Part shown: one piece after another, positions 54,603-62,498 of the stretch | Layout: each line of letters begins with the position of its first letter | Numbering within the stretch: the stretch's first letter is position 1 | Made by a program: the position numbers and the translations under genes | From: Hyphomicrobiaceae bacterium | GTDB lineage: Bacteria; Pseudomonadota; Alphaproteobacteria; Rhizobiales; Devosiaceae | DNA length: 64,000 nt | Direction: 5' to 3' | Assembly (NCBI GenBank): GCA_020638065.1 | Contig: JACKJG010000004.1 | Coordinates: 124,001-188,000 of the forward strand | The notes under the pieces: generated by a model | What the model was told of the DNA's origin: nothing | The model's database searches: none | Seen by the model: the letters and a program-made list of their open reading frames with translations, nothing else

Positions 54603-55408
54603 ACCGAAAAATCCAGAACAAGCGGTCGGTGATCGGAGACTTCGGGTGCAGTCACCACATCGAAACCGGCAACCGAAATCCCCTCCGACACCAAAAGATA
54701 ATCCGCATGGCGTTGCTCCTTTGGATAAAGCGACGTCCGCGTGTCAGTGAACCCGCGCCCTGTGATCAGATCGCTGAGCCCGGCCTCAGCCCAGATCGCA
54801 AAGGACCTGCTATCCGGCAAGAGGTTGAGATCGCCGCCAAAGACCACCGGATCACCGTCCTCCCGGACCTGATCGATCATTTCGACCACCCGGTGCGCCT
54901 GCGCATCGCGCGCAGGACTGTCGTGCTTGCCGTCAAGGTCGCGCAATCCATGCAGATGGGCCACAACGAACCCCCTCCGGCTGGCGGGATCGAACAGGCG
55001 AAGCGCATGCATGTTGCGCGGAACCGGCGGCTCGCCCCAACCCCCGGACCGATAGGTCCCGTGAACGAATGCCTGGGCCTGCCCCAGCACCGCAAACTCA
55101 TCGCGAACGAAAGTCGCAAGCCCGAAGCGCGAGCGATAGGCGCGCCCGTCCGCATCGAACAGGTCGCCCTCCATCGCAGGACAAAAGACGGCCTGATGCC
55201 CAGGCAGCAAGGTCCGAACGGCGGCAAACAGGTCCGCATGCTGGGCGAGATCCCAGCCATGCCCCTTGAAATAAAGGCGCTCGGGCGATGGTTCGGCCGC
55301 CGAGGTGACCTCCTGCAGGCAAACGATATCGGCATCGGCCTGCTGCAGATAGGCCATGAGCGGCTCGAAAACGTTGCCGCCCCAGGCATTCAGGGACAAA
55401 AGGCGCAT
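54599..55408 (-). CDS. Endonuclease/exonuclease/phosphatase-family protein
   Basis: A 269-residue DNase I-like hydrolase. The family signature starts at LLSLNAWGG, with VCLQEV (metal Glu), VVFGGDLNLLPDS and the C-terminal SDHRPLVLDF motif. The substrate could be a nucleic acid or a phospholipid/phosphoester. It is convergent with puuE-uraD and not obviously part of purine catabolism. Confidence 0.87.
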   Translation of the reverse strand: MRLLSLNAWGGNVFEPLMAYLQQADADIVCLQEVTSAAEPSPERLYFKGHGWDLAQHADLFAAVRTLLPGHQAVFCPAMEGDLFDADGRAYRSRFGLATFVRDEFAVLGQAQAFVHGTYRSGGWGEPPVPRNMHALRLFDPASRRGFVVAHLHGLRDLDGKHDSPARDAQAHRVVEMIDQVREDGDPVVFGGDLNLLPDSRSFAIWAEAGLSDLITGRGFTDTRTSLYPKEQRHADYLLVSEGISVAGFDVVTAPEVSDHRPLVLDFSV

Positions 55409-55474
55409 GATGATTTCCCAAACGGTCCGGCCTCTTCCTGCCAGAAATACCGGTTCGGGAAAACCGGGACGGAC

Positions 55475-55966
55475 CTACTTGTAAAACCCGTCTCTGAGAT
55501 TGAAGCCATGCTCGAGATAAACCTTGAGCGCACACAACATGCCGGTCCAGCCCTCGCAATTGCCGTAGGAGGCCTTGTGCCCGGCAGCGCTGTCGTGCCA
55601 GCCGGTCTCGTGGATCGTCACCAGCGTGCGCCCGTCATCGAGCGCCGAGAAGCCCATCGTCACTTCCGTATCATAGGCCGGTCCGTTCTCGCCGCCGCTG
55701 TCGGCTGCCTGCCAGTTGAGCACGATCTTTTCGTCCGGCACCAACTCGGTCACCTTGACCGGCACCGCGCCCGGAAAATCGTGAAAATTCCAGATGACGC
55801 TGGTTCCCGCCACCATGCGGCCAACGGCGCCGCCGGTTGTGAAATAGCCCGATAGTTTTTGGGGATCGACCACCGCTTCGAACACCTCGTGAACCGGTTT
55901 GCTGATCCGCCCCGAAACGGTGAACTCTGCTTTCGGCTTCTTTTCCATCGCCTGCACTGCGCGCAT
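55475..55966 (-). CDS. SRPBCC (AHSA1-like) domain protein
   Basis: A 163-residue START/AHSA1-type ligand-binding protein. The typical VSGRISKPVHEVFEAVVDPQKLSGYFTT opening and the C-terminal GWTGMLCALKVYLEHG helix are seen. The start at 55966 (MRAVQAME) has a strong GGAGG ribosome site. It is divergent from an ArsR gene; ArsR-SRPBCC pairs are common and the ArsR protein usually represses both. Confidence 0.83.
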   Translation of the reverse strand: MRAVQAMEKKPKAEFTVSGRISKPVHEVFEAVVDPQKLSGYFTTGGAVGRMVAGTSVIWNFHDFPGAVPVKVTELVPDEKIVLNWQAADSGGENGPAYDTEVTMGFSALDDGRTLVTIHETGWHDSAAGHKASYGNCEGWTGMLCALKVYLEHGFNLRDGFYK

Positions 55967-55997
55967 GACATCCTCCAAAGGTTGACTGTGCTCATAT

Positions 55998-56017
55998 ATG
56001 TTATATTTATATAACAT
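55998..56017. promoter_or_regulatory. 20-bp perfect palindrome overlapping the ArsR start codon
   Basis: ATGTTATAT, TT, ATATAACAT: perfectly symmetrical and located between the divergent SRPBCC and ArsR genes. Its last two bases are the first two of the ArsR ATG (56016). Probable ArsR operator. Confidence 0.65.
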
Positions 56018-56348
56018 GTCAAATGATGATTCGGACGATCTGGTTTTCAAGGCGCTGGCGAACCGCACACGCCGGCAAATTCTCGACCAGCTAAGGAATG
56101 CGCCGCAGACCACAGGCACCCTGTGCGACATGCTGCCTGAGCTCGACCGCTGCACGATCATGCAGCACCTGCGGGTTCTGGAAGAAGCAGGACTGATCGT
56201 GGTCGAACGCCGCGGCCGTGAGCGCTGGAACCATCTCGACGCCCTGCCCATCCATGGCCTGCACGAGCGCTGGATCGGCCCGTTCGCCGCCTATGCGGTC
56301 AACATGCTCGCCTCCCTCAAGCGAGAGGTCGAACAGGAACGGGGTTGA
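56016..56348 (+). CDS. ArsR-family transcriptional regulator
   Basis: A 110-residue winged-helix repressor. VFKALANRTRRQILDQLRNA opens the domain, and the recognition helix is LDRCTIMQHLRVLEEAGLIVVERRGRER. No clear metal site, so it probably belongs to the SRPBCC-associated ArsR group. The ATG at 56016 sits in a 20-bp palindrome, as in the TetR gene at 2169. It is followed by the ureide genes 52 bases later, but there is no sign it controls them. Confidence 0.9.
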   Translation: MSNDDSDDLVFKALANRTRRQILDQLRNAPQTTGTLCDMLPELDRCTIMQHLRVLEEAGLIVVERRGRERWNHLDALPIHGLHERWIGPFAAYAVNMLASLKREVEQERG

Positions 56349-56399
56349 TCGGTCGGACATAAGGCCGATAAATGGACCGACCCTTCCCGAGGCTTGTCC

Positions 56400-57224
56400 A
56401 TGACCACCCGCACCTATGCCAATCCGCCCGGCGGGCTGCCGCCGCAAACCGAACTCCTGTCCGGACGCGCCGTCTTCACCGAATCCTATGCCTTCATCCC
56501 GCATGGCGTGATGACCGATATCGTCACCAGCGCTCTGCCGCACTGGAAGGGTGAACGCGCCTGGATCCTTGCGCGGCCACTCAGCGGTTTCTCGGAGACC
56601 TTCTCACAGATGATCGTCGAACTCTCGCCCGGCGGGTTCAGCGACAAGCCTGAAACCGACCCCGGCGCGGAAGCAGTCATCTTCGTGACCAAGGGCAGAT
56701 TGTCGATCAATCTCAAGGGACGCACGCACACGCTCGCACCGGGCGGCTACGCTTATGTGCCACCCGGAGCGGAATGGTCGGTTCGCAACGAAACCGATGA
56801 AATCGTCACCTTCCACTGGATCCGCAAGCTCTACGAGCGAGTCGATGGCATTGCCATTCCCGAGGCATTCGTCGACAGCGACAAGGACCACGCCCCGGTC
56901 GCCATGACCGACACGGACGGCAAGTGGGCCACGACCCGCTTTGTCGACCCGGTCGACATGCGCCACGACATGCATGTCAACATCGTCACCCTGCAACCAG
57001 GCGCTCACATCAGTTTCATGGAAACTCACGTCATGGAGCACGGCCTTTATGTTCTGGAGGGCCGCGGCGTATATCGCCTCAACAATGACTGGGTCGAGGT
57101 TGAGGCCGGAGATTTCATGTGGTTGCGCGCATTTTGTCCGCAGGCCTGCTATGCTGGTGGACCGGAGCCCTTCCGCTACCTGCTTTACAAGGACGTCAAC
57201 CGCCATCCCAAATTGCGGCCCTGA
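56400..57224 (+). CDS. allE: (S)-ureidoglycine aminohydrolase
   Basis: A 274-residue bicupin that hydrolyses (S)-ureidoglycine to (S)-ureidoglycolate with release of ammonia. Two cupin modules are visible (residues about 60-120, GRTHTLAPGGYAYVPPGAEW; and about 185-255, TLQPGAHISFMETHVMEHGLYVLEGRG with metal-binding His/Glu). Length and cupin layout match AllE/UGHY. The ATG at 56400 is used rather than a TTG two codons earlier. It heads a rightward ureide unit with allA (3-base gap). Confidence 0.9.
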   Translation: MTTRTYANPPGGLPPQTELLSGRAVFTESYAFIPHGVMTDIVTSALPHWKGERAWILARPLSGFSETFSQMIVELSPGGFSDKPETDPGAEAVIFVTKGRLSINLKGRTHTLAPGGYAYVPPGAEWSVRNETDEIVTFHWIRKLYERVDGIAIPEAFVDSDKDHAPVAMTDTDGKWATTRFVDPVDMRHDMHVNIVTLQPGAHISFMETHVMEHGLYVLEGRGVYRLNNDWVEVEAGDFMWLRAFCPQACYAGGPEPFRYLLYKDVNRHPKLRP

Positions 57225-57227
57225 CCC

Positions 57228-57722
57228 ATGCCGAGAATTACCGCACAGCCGCTGACCCGAAAAGCCTTCGAACCTTACGGCGACGTGATCGAAATCCGCG
57301 AGGATGATCGGCACTTTCCTATCAATGACGGCACGACCGAGCGCTTCGATGATCTTGCGACCGCCATTGCCCTCGGAGAAGAAGCCCGGGTTGCCATCTC
57401 GATGGCGCGGGCGCAGCCGTTCCAGCTTCCGCATTTCGTGCACATGGTCGAACGTCACCCCGAAGGCTCACAGGCCTTCATCCCCGTCGTTCCAGCCCGT
57501 TTTCTGGTCATTGTTTCGCCGGATCAGCGCGGCAAGCCCGGCAATCCCGAGGCTTTTCTGGCCGGCCCCGGACAGGGTATCAATTTCTTCGCCGGCACTT
57601 GGCATGGGGTGCTGACCACCCTCGACCGGCAGACAGACTTTATCATCGTCGACCGCAAGGGTGTCGGCGAGAACCTCAAGACCTTCACCTTTGATGAACC
57701 CTGGGAGGTCGATATTGACTGA
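57228..57722 (+). CDS. allA: Ureidoglycolate lyase
   Basis: A 164-residue enzyme splitting (S)-ureidoglycolate into glyoxylate and urea. Family features are ITAQPLTRKAFEPYGDVIE at the N-terminus, the HMVERHPEGSQAFIP strand pair, and GTWHGVL with the active-site histidine. Glyoxylate made here can be used by malate synthase G (38.4-40.6 kb). It overlaps the following deaminase gene by 8 bases. Confidence 0.93.
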   Translation: MPRITAQPLTRKAFEPYGDVIEIREDDRHFPINDGTTERFDDLATAIALGEEARVAISMARAQPFQLPHFVHMVERHPEGSQAFIPVVPARFLVIVSPDQRGKPGNPEAFLAGPGQGINFFAGTWHGVLTTLDRQTDFIIVDRKGVGENLKTFTFDEPWEVDID

Positions 57723-58305
57723 CATCCAACTCGCGGGCCGGTTTCTTGACGTCATCGAAAATGACATCCTCCCGTTGACCCGGCGGGGCGTCGCCAAGGG
57801 CAACAAGGTATTCGGCGCTGCAATCCTCCTGAAATCCGACCTGTCGCTCGTCATCGCCGAGACCAACAACGAGATTGAAAATCCACTCTGGCACGGCGAA
57901 ATGCACACGCTCAAACGGCTCTACGAGCGGCCGCGCGCCCATGTTCCAGACGCCAAAGACTGCATTTTCCTGTCGACTCACGAGCCTTGCTCGTTGTGCC
58001 TCAGCGCCATCACCTGGGCCGGATTCGACAATTTCTACTATTTCTTTTCCTACGAAGACACGCGCGACGCCTTTTCCATCCCGCACGACCTCAAGATCCT
58101 CGACGAGGTCTTTCGCCTCGAAGACGGAGACTATCGGCACAAGAATGCATTCTGGGAGGCTCGGGCCGTCAGGGACTTGATCGAATCCGCAAGCGATCCT
58201 GAAAAGGCCGGTATGCGCAAGCGGGCGGATCGGATTGCTGCAGAATATGACGCGCTTTCCGCCGCTTACCAGTCGGGCAAGGGCGAACACATTCCGCTGG
58301 CCTAG
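57715..58305 (+). CDS. Nucleoside/cytidine-deaminase-superfamily protein at the end of the ureide unit
   Basis: A 196-residue zinc deaminase. The zinc site is read as WHGEMHTL (H-x-E) and HEPCSLCLSAI (P-C-x-x-C). The start is a TTG at 57715, supported by a strong GGGAGG ribosome site and an 8-base overlap with allA. The fold is that of nucleoside or guanine-type deaminases, but no substrate can be assigned. Position after allE-allA suggests a purine or ureide intermediate. It is unrelated in sequence to GuaD and Ade also encoded here. Confidence 0.82.
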   Translation: MTDIQLAGRFLDVIENDILPLTRRGVAKGNKVFGAAILLKSDLSLVIAETNNEIENPLWHGEMHTLKRLYERPRAHVPDAKDCIFLSTHEPCSLCLSAITWAGFDNFYYFFSYEDTRDAFSIPHDLKILDEVFRLEDGDYRHKNAFWEARAVRDLIESASDPEKAGMRKRADRIAAEYDALSAAYQSGKGEHIPLA

Positions 58306-58309
58306 GTTT

Positions 58310-58735
58310 CTACCCGACTGGCCGGACGACACCTTTTGTCAGAATGATATTGCCATAGAGACGAAGCTCACCAGTTTGCACAATCGCAAAGCAGTTCCGA
58401 GAACGCTCGTAGAAGGCGAACCGCTCGATCGTGCCAACTCCGGTCTGATCGCCAACGATCCGGCGAAATTCCGCCACCACCTCCGGCATCTCGGCGGCCC
58501 CACCCACCACTTCCATCGTGTAGGCCGCCTCGGACACGAAATCATCCAGTGGCAATACGCTGAGGACGGCCGACAACGCGTCAGTCGCCGGAATAGCGGG
58601 CAGCCGCACCAATCTTTTGGCATTGACTGCCGCCGGAAAATTGGCATCGACAATCGCAAGTTCGTCACCGTGCCCCATCGAGGCGAGAACGTGAAGCAGG
58701 TCCGGCGACAATAGCGGATTGATGTTCTTGAGCAT
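58310..58735 (-). CDS. RbsD/FucU-family protein (sugar mutarotase type)
   Basis: A 141-residue RbsD/FucU-family protein that interconverts sugar anomers. Conserved parts are SPDLLHVLASMGHGDELAIVDANFPA at the start and YERSRNCFAIVQTGELRLYGNIILTKGV at the end. Sugar specificity (ribose or fucose) is not decided by the sequence. It is convergent with the deaminase gene, and no sugar kinase or transporter is next to it. Confidence 0.87.
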   Translation of the reverse strand: MLKNINPLLSPDLLHVLASMGHGDELAIVDANFPAAVNAKRLVRLPAIPATDALSAVLSVLPLDDFVSEAAYTMEVVGGAAEMPEVVAEFRRIVGDQTGVGTIERFAFYERSRNCFAIVQTGELRLYGNIILTKGVVRPVG

Positions 58736-58917
58736 GCACTTGCCCTCTCAATCCGGACTGTTTCATGCCCAATGACGGGCGGCAATAGTTCGCATGAACA
58801 TCCAACAAAAACCCGTGCCTTGACCGGCTTACTAGGCTAGTTTCGTTTTGTTCCTCGAGTTCAGACAAATTTCATTTGGGCGCGCACTGAACTGGAACTA
58901 CGAGGGGGAAAGGCCGA

Positions 58918-60678
58918 GTGGTGGAACAGGGCACCAACTCAACCATGCCGAATCGGGCTGAGATCGAATCGACTCTCGCTCACGTGTTGCAGAGCCCGCG
59001 CTTTGCTGCCTCTCCACAAGCACGTCTGTTCCTGGAATATGTGGTTGTCCAGGAACTCAAAGGCCAGGGCAGCCAGACAGAGGCCTATTCAATTGCCATC
59101 GACGCGCTCGGGCGTCCTGAGGACTTTGATCCATCATCCGATCCGGCGATCAGGGTGTTGGCCAAACGCGTTCGCAACGCCCTCGAGGAATATTATGCGG
59201 CCAATCCAAACGCCGAACTGGTGATTGAGCTTCCGGTCGGCAGCTATCGCCCGCGCTTCCGCGAAGTCCAGTCCCGGCCGCCAGATCGCGAGACGGGCGA
59301 AACTCCGGATCAGGCCGTTCCGATCACCATCGGCGAAGACCTCGATGGTCAGGCAAGCACCTCCCCGAGAAGCGATCGGGTAATGTTTGTCGTGGCCACA
59401 ATCCTGATTCTGCTTCTGCTCGGCATGGCCGCCTGGTGGCCGAAGAGCGAAACGTCATCGACGTTCACGCCGACCCCGGAAACCCCGGTGGAAGCGCAGA
59501 CCACCGCGTCAGCGCCAATTGTCGAGATTCTGCCCTTTTCCTCCTTCGATCCCGAGGGCGATGTTCTGGCAGAGGGACTGCGTCAGCAATTGATGTTCGA
59601 CCTTTCGAGATTCCCGCATCTGCGAATACGCGACCTCGACAAAGCGGTCTCATCGCAAAGCACCGCATACACGTTGGACGGATCGCTTGTCAGGGCGGGA
59701 AACAGCCTTCGGCTCTACCTGACCGCGTCCGAACCCAACCTTCGCACCATCATCTGGAGCAAATCTTTCGACGCACCCGGAAATGACGCGGATTACCAGC
59801 AATTGCTGTTTGATGCGGTGAGCGGCATCGCATCCGAGCTTGGCGACATCAACGGCGTATTTGCGACCGAAATCATCAACGAGCTTGCCCACCGCGTCGA
59901 AACCCATGCCAACGCACAAACCTCTGATTATCAGTGCGTCATGCTTTTCTATGCGTTCGATCAGCGAAAGGACCAGGCTCTTCAGGACAAGGCCCGCGAT
60001 TGCCTCTCCAAACTCGTCGACAGCGATTCCAGGGACAGCACCGTATGGTCGTCCTGGGCTTTTCTGCGGTTTCTCGATTGGACGGCCCGCAGCGACTCGA
60101 TCAGTTCACCGATGCTTGCCGATGCCGAGCATGCGGCACAGCACGCGATCGACCTCGATCCGGACAATGCCAAGGCACATGAATACCTGGCGTCGATCAT
60201 CCTGGCCGAAGGCAGGATCGATGAAGCGCTCGCCAGCTACGCCCGTGCTTTCGAGCTCAATCCCTCAAATCTGGATGTTCTCGTGACGATCGGCTGGTCC
60301 AAGATTTTGCAGAATGATTGGGACAGCGGAATTGCAGAGATCGAGTCCGCCGTTGCGCAGGCACTCAATCCACCTGGATGGTATTTCATTCCGCTTTCAG
60401 CGAATGCGTTCAGGACGGGCAAGAATGTCGAAGCGCTCGACTATGCCCGAACCATTGTGGCCTCGGGTGACGATCGGGGAATTGTCCTCGCGCTGGCGGC
60501 CGCGCTGCGCCTGAATGATCAACAGGCAATCGCCGAGTACAAGCAGCAATTCGCCAAAATGCCCAATGCCGATCCCCACGATCCGATGCGTGCAGTCAGG
60601 AACATTCTGAATGTGCCTGACGTCATGTCCGATTACGATCGGACTCTCGAGGCCGCAGATCTTGGGTCGCCTATTTAG
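58918..60678 (+). CDS. Winged-helix, single transmembrane and TPR-repeat protein
   Basis: A 586-residue protein. Residues about 10-115 form a winged-helix-like domain seen in front of many adenylate-cyclase or TPR proteins (FLEYVVVQELKGQGSQTEAYSIAIDALGR, DPAIRVLAKRVRNALEEYY, LPVGSYRPRF). A transmembrane helix follows at about 154-174. An outer domain (PIVEILPFSSFDPEGDVLAEGLRQQL) is followed by TPR repeats (DNAKAHEYLASIILAEGRID, NLDVLVTIGWSKILQNDWDS). No cyclase catalytic domain is present. It probably senses and regulates across the membrane. A GTG start at 58918 has a GGGGG site. Confidence 0.75.
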   Translation: MVEQGTNSTMPNRAEIESTLAHVLQSPRFAASPQARLFLEYVVVQELKGQGSQTEAYSIAIDALGRPEDFDPSSDPAIRVLAKRVRNALEEYYAANPNAELVIELPVGSYRPRFREVQSRPPDRETGETPDQAVPITIGEDLDGQASTSPRSDRVMFVVATILILLLLGMAAWWPKSETSSTFTPTPETPVEAQTTASAPIVEILPFSSFDPEGDVLAEGLRQQLMFDLSRFPHLRIRDLDKAVSSQSTAYTLDGSLVRAGNSLRLYLTASEPNLRTIIWSKSFDAPGNDADYQQLLFDAVSGIASELGDINGVFATEIINELAHRVETHANAQTSDYQCVMLFYAFDQRKDQALQDKARDCLSKLVDSDSRDSTVWSSWAFLRFLDWTARSDSISSPMLADAEHAAQHAIDLDPDNAKAHEYLASIILAEGRIDEALASYARAFELNPSNLDVLVTIGWSKILQNDWDSGIAEIESAVAQALNPPGWYFIPLSANAFRTGKNVEALDYARTIVASGDDRGIVLALAAALRLNDQQAIAEYKQQFAKMPNADPHDPMRAVRNILNVPDVMSDYDRTLEAADLGSPI

Positions 60679-60711
60679 GCCGGCACCGCCGGTCAGGCCC
60701 GGAAACTGTGG

Positions 60712-60727
60712 TTGACCAATAGGTCCA
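60712..60727. promoter_or_regulatory. Second copy of the TTGACCA-N3-GGTCCA box
   Basis: TTGACCAATAGGTCCA is identical to the box at 53118-53133 in all but the three central bases. The position in a convergent region leaves its target unclear. Confidence 0.45.
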
Positions 60728-60738
60728 AAACGTTTTGG
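60725..60738. promoter_or_regulatory. CG-centred 14-bp palindrome
   Basis: CCAAAACGTTTTGG is perfectly symmetrical and LacI-operator-like. It overlaps the end of the neighbouring TTGACCA box by 3 bases. Confidence 0.4.
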
Positions 60739-60739
60739 G

Positions 60740-60802
60740 AAAAAAGCGGGGAGAAGCGCAGGGATCCCTTCAACCAATGGCATTGGGGTTTCGCTTCTCC
60801 CC
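60740..60802 (-). terminator. Leftward terminator-like hairpin with long loop
   Basis: Arms GGGGAGAAGCG (60748-60758) and CGCTTCTCCCC (60792-60802) pair perfectly. On the minus strand the stem is followed by GCTTTTTT. The loop itself can fold (CCAATGGCATTGG). It may be a second stop for leftward transcription from the ThuA operon. Confidence 0.5.
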
Positions 60803-60930
60803 TAAGGAGTGTGACCGAGGACGCGGTGGCCAAACTCCTTTTCAGGGAACGCGTGTGAGCGACCGCTCACTGCGTGTCTGGAGATGGGCGGGTTATGCAT
60901 GGCAATTGCAGCTTTGAAAACCCGTTTCGG

Positions 60931-60952
60931 GGTTACATGAGGCCATGTAACC
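60931..60952. promoter_or_regulatory. Perfect 9-bp inverted repeat
   Basis: GGTTACATG and CATGTAACC separated by AGGC. Position is between convergent genes; no function is assigned. The TTACAT/ATGTAA halves are in the opposite orientation to the TetR palindromes at 2.2 and 2.9 kb, so it should not be the same operator. Confidence 0.4.
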
Positions 60953-60962
60953 GTTACGTGCC

Positions 60963-60991
60963 AAAAAAGCTATTTATCATAATAAATTAGC
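60963..60991 (-). terminator. Leftward rho-independent terminator of the ThuA operon
   Basis: On the minus strand the stem GCTAATTTAT pairs with ATAAATAGC (one-base bulge), loop TATG, followed by TTTTTT. It is AT-rich but well placed, 114 bases after the thuA stop. Confidence 0.7.
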
Positions 60992-61104
60992 GAGCAACTA
61001 TTTTTCGCTCAGACAATTGCTCGGACTCGATGTGTCGCCACGTTCGCACGAACACCAGAGAAAAAACGAAGAATCACGGCAGGAATCGTGCAGGCCTGAC
61101 TCGT

Positions 61105-61746
61105 TTAGCGGGCCGCCCAGTTCAATCCGCGGCGCATCATTGTGGCGAATTGTGGTACCGCGAATTCACTGGCGCGATGCCCGAGCGAGCAATAAAAAAC
61201 CCGGCCCTGCCCGTGATGCCGCTTCCAGGTCACGGGCATCACTGCACCTTTTAGCCAAGGCGCATGTTCGCCGGTAAATGTCGTGGTCGCCAACACCTCG
61301 TTGGACGGGTCTACATGCATGAAATATTGCTCGGACTCGTGCTCGAAGGACGTGATGCCTTCCATGATCGGATCATCGGTCTGGACCGGATCGACCCGGT
61401 AGTGGATGACGTTGCCGGGATGAGCGACCCATTGTCCGCCCGTCATGAACTGATATTCGACATTCTGCCGGAACGCGTCACACATCCCACCATGATGACC
61501 TGCCAGACCAACCCCACCCTCAACGGCAGCAACCAGGTTCTTGGCTTCGGCATCCTCGATCGACGACATGGTGTAGATCGGAACGATTAGCGAATAGTCG
61601 CGGATTTCCGGATCAGCAAAGGCTTTGGTTTCGGTTTCGACACGCACGTCAAACCCGTCTTGCTTCAGCCAGCCTTCGTAGATTTCGGCGCATTCCTTCG
61701 GGTCGTGGCCATCCCAGCCACCCCACACGATCATAGCTTGACGCAT
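61105..61746 (-). CDS. ThuA-like protein
   Basis: A 213-residue ThuA-fold (glutamine amidotransferase-like) protein. The start RQAMIVWGGWDGHDPKECAEIYEGWLKQ, the GLAGHHGGMCDAF core and the C-terminal VFYCSLGHRASEF are diagnostic. ThuA-like proteins are linked to carbohydrate utilisation and usually accompany Gfo/Idh/MocA dehydrogenases. A dehydrogenase of that kind is encoded 1.2 kb away on the same strand. Catalytic role is unproven. Confidence 0.87.
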   Translation of the reverse strand: MRQAMIVWGGWDGHDPKECAEIYEGWLKQDGFDVRVETETKAFADPEIRDYSLIVPIYTMSSIEDAEAKNLVAAVEGGVGLAGHHGGMCDAFRQNVEYQFMTGGQWVAHPGNVIHYRVDPVQTDDPIMEGITSFEHESEQYFMHVDPSNEVLATTTFTGEHAPWLKGAVMPVTWKRHHGQGRVFYCSLGHRASEFAVPQFATMMRRGLNWAAR

Positions 61747-61817
61747 ATCTGTCTCCTCGCTCTGCGAGGAGAATTAGCCGAGCGCAGCAGTGCTGGCAAT
61801 GAGCCGTTTCAAAAAAA

Positions 61818-61831
61818 TATTATCGATAATA
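61818..61831. promoter_or_regulatory. 14-bp palindrome ahead of the ThuA gene
   Basis: TATTATCGATAATA is perfectly symmetrical, 71 bases upstream of the thuA ATG in the gap after the methyltransferase. AT-rich and CG-centred, it could be an operator for a sugar regulator. The protein is not encoded nearby. Confidence 0.4.
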
Positions 61832-61859
61832 CAAACCATGCACGCCTGTGGCTGGCGTG

Positions 61860-62498
61860 TCACATTCCCGGAGACAGGCGGGCGACGAAATGCAATCGCC
61901 GTTCGAAGAACCAGCTGAGGGGCGGCGCATAAAGGCCCAGATGTTCGTTCCAGCTTTCGATCGTCAGACCGGAAGCCGCGAAAGCGGCATTCCACTCTGC
62001 TTGCCTGAGATAATTGTAGGGCAACACCACGTCATGTCCACGATTGCCAACCCAGTCCATCGCTCTGAGTGTCGGTCCTGCCAGCAGGCCCTCGCGCAAA
62101 TGGTCCTTGATCACAATCGCTTTTCGAACAACCCGCGCCACTTCGCGGAGGACCTCAGTCGGGTTCTCGGTATGATGCAGCACATCGACGATGGTGGCAT
62201 ATTCGAATGCCTTGTCCTCGAACGGCAGATGCGACCCGTCATATTCAACCACGGGAATATGCGTCTGCCGGCGCACCATGACATCGACACCGGTGACCTT
62301 GAGGCCTGGGCGCAACTCCATGAGATTCAGGGCAACCTGGCCGTCCCCGCACCCCACGTCGAGAACGCTGCCATTTTCGGGCGGCAAAGCCTCCGCCAAC
62401 AGGCGTGGCAGCACGTGAATACGGCGATTGAAAATGAACTTTTCATGCACCGCATTGAGAGCGGCCATTGCCGGTGTCAGGGGGCCGGGACTGCTCAT
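61860..62498 (-). CDS. Class I SAM-dependent methyltransferase
   Basis: A 212-residue methyltransferase of the Methyltransf_11 type. Motif I is VLDVGCGDGQVALNL, followed by VTGVDVM and FEYATIVDVLHHTENPTEVLREVARV. The substrate is unknown. It overlaps the GtrA gene by 4 bases, suggesting a membrane-lipid or glycan-linked acceptor. Gap to ThuA is 113 bases. Confidence 0.87.
   Translation of the reverse strand: MSSPGPLTPAMAALNAVHEKFIFNRRIHVLPRLLAEALPPENGSVLDVGCGDGQVALNLMELRPGLKVTGVDVMVRRQTHIPVVEYDGSHLPFEDKAFEYATIVDVLHHTENPTEVLREVARVVRKAIVIKDHLREGLLAGPTLRAMDWVGNRGHDVVLPYNYLRQAEWNAAFAASGLTIESWNEHLGLYAPPLSWFFERRLHFVARLSPGM

Larger units (their letters stand above)
60679..61104. other. 426-bp convergent intergenic region rich in palindromes
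   Basis: No convincing gene is seen. It holds the TTGACCA-type box (60712-60727), a LacI-like palindrome CCAAAACGTTTTGG (60725-60738), two leftward terminator-like hairpins (60740-60802 and 60963-60991), GTGAGCG-AC-CGCTCAC (60855-60870) and a 9-bp inverted repeat (60931-60939 with 60944-60952). Convergent genes normally need only terminators here. Confidence 0.6.

Noticed and set aside
60735..60917. Possible 60-codon gene in the convergent gap
   Set aside because: TTG start, no ribosome site, and it runs through the leftward terminator hairpin.
60931..60952. Third TetR (ATGTAA) operator
   Set aside because: The halves TTACAT and ATGTAA are everted relative to the two TetR palindromes, so spacing and orientation do not match.
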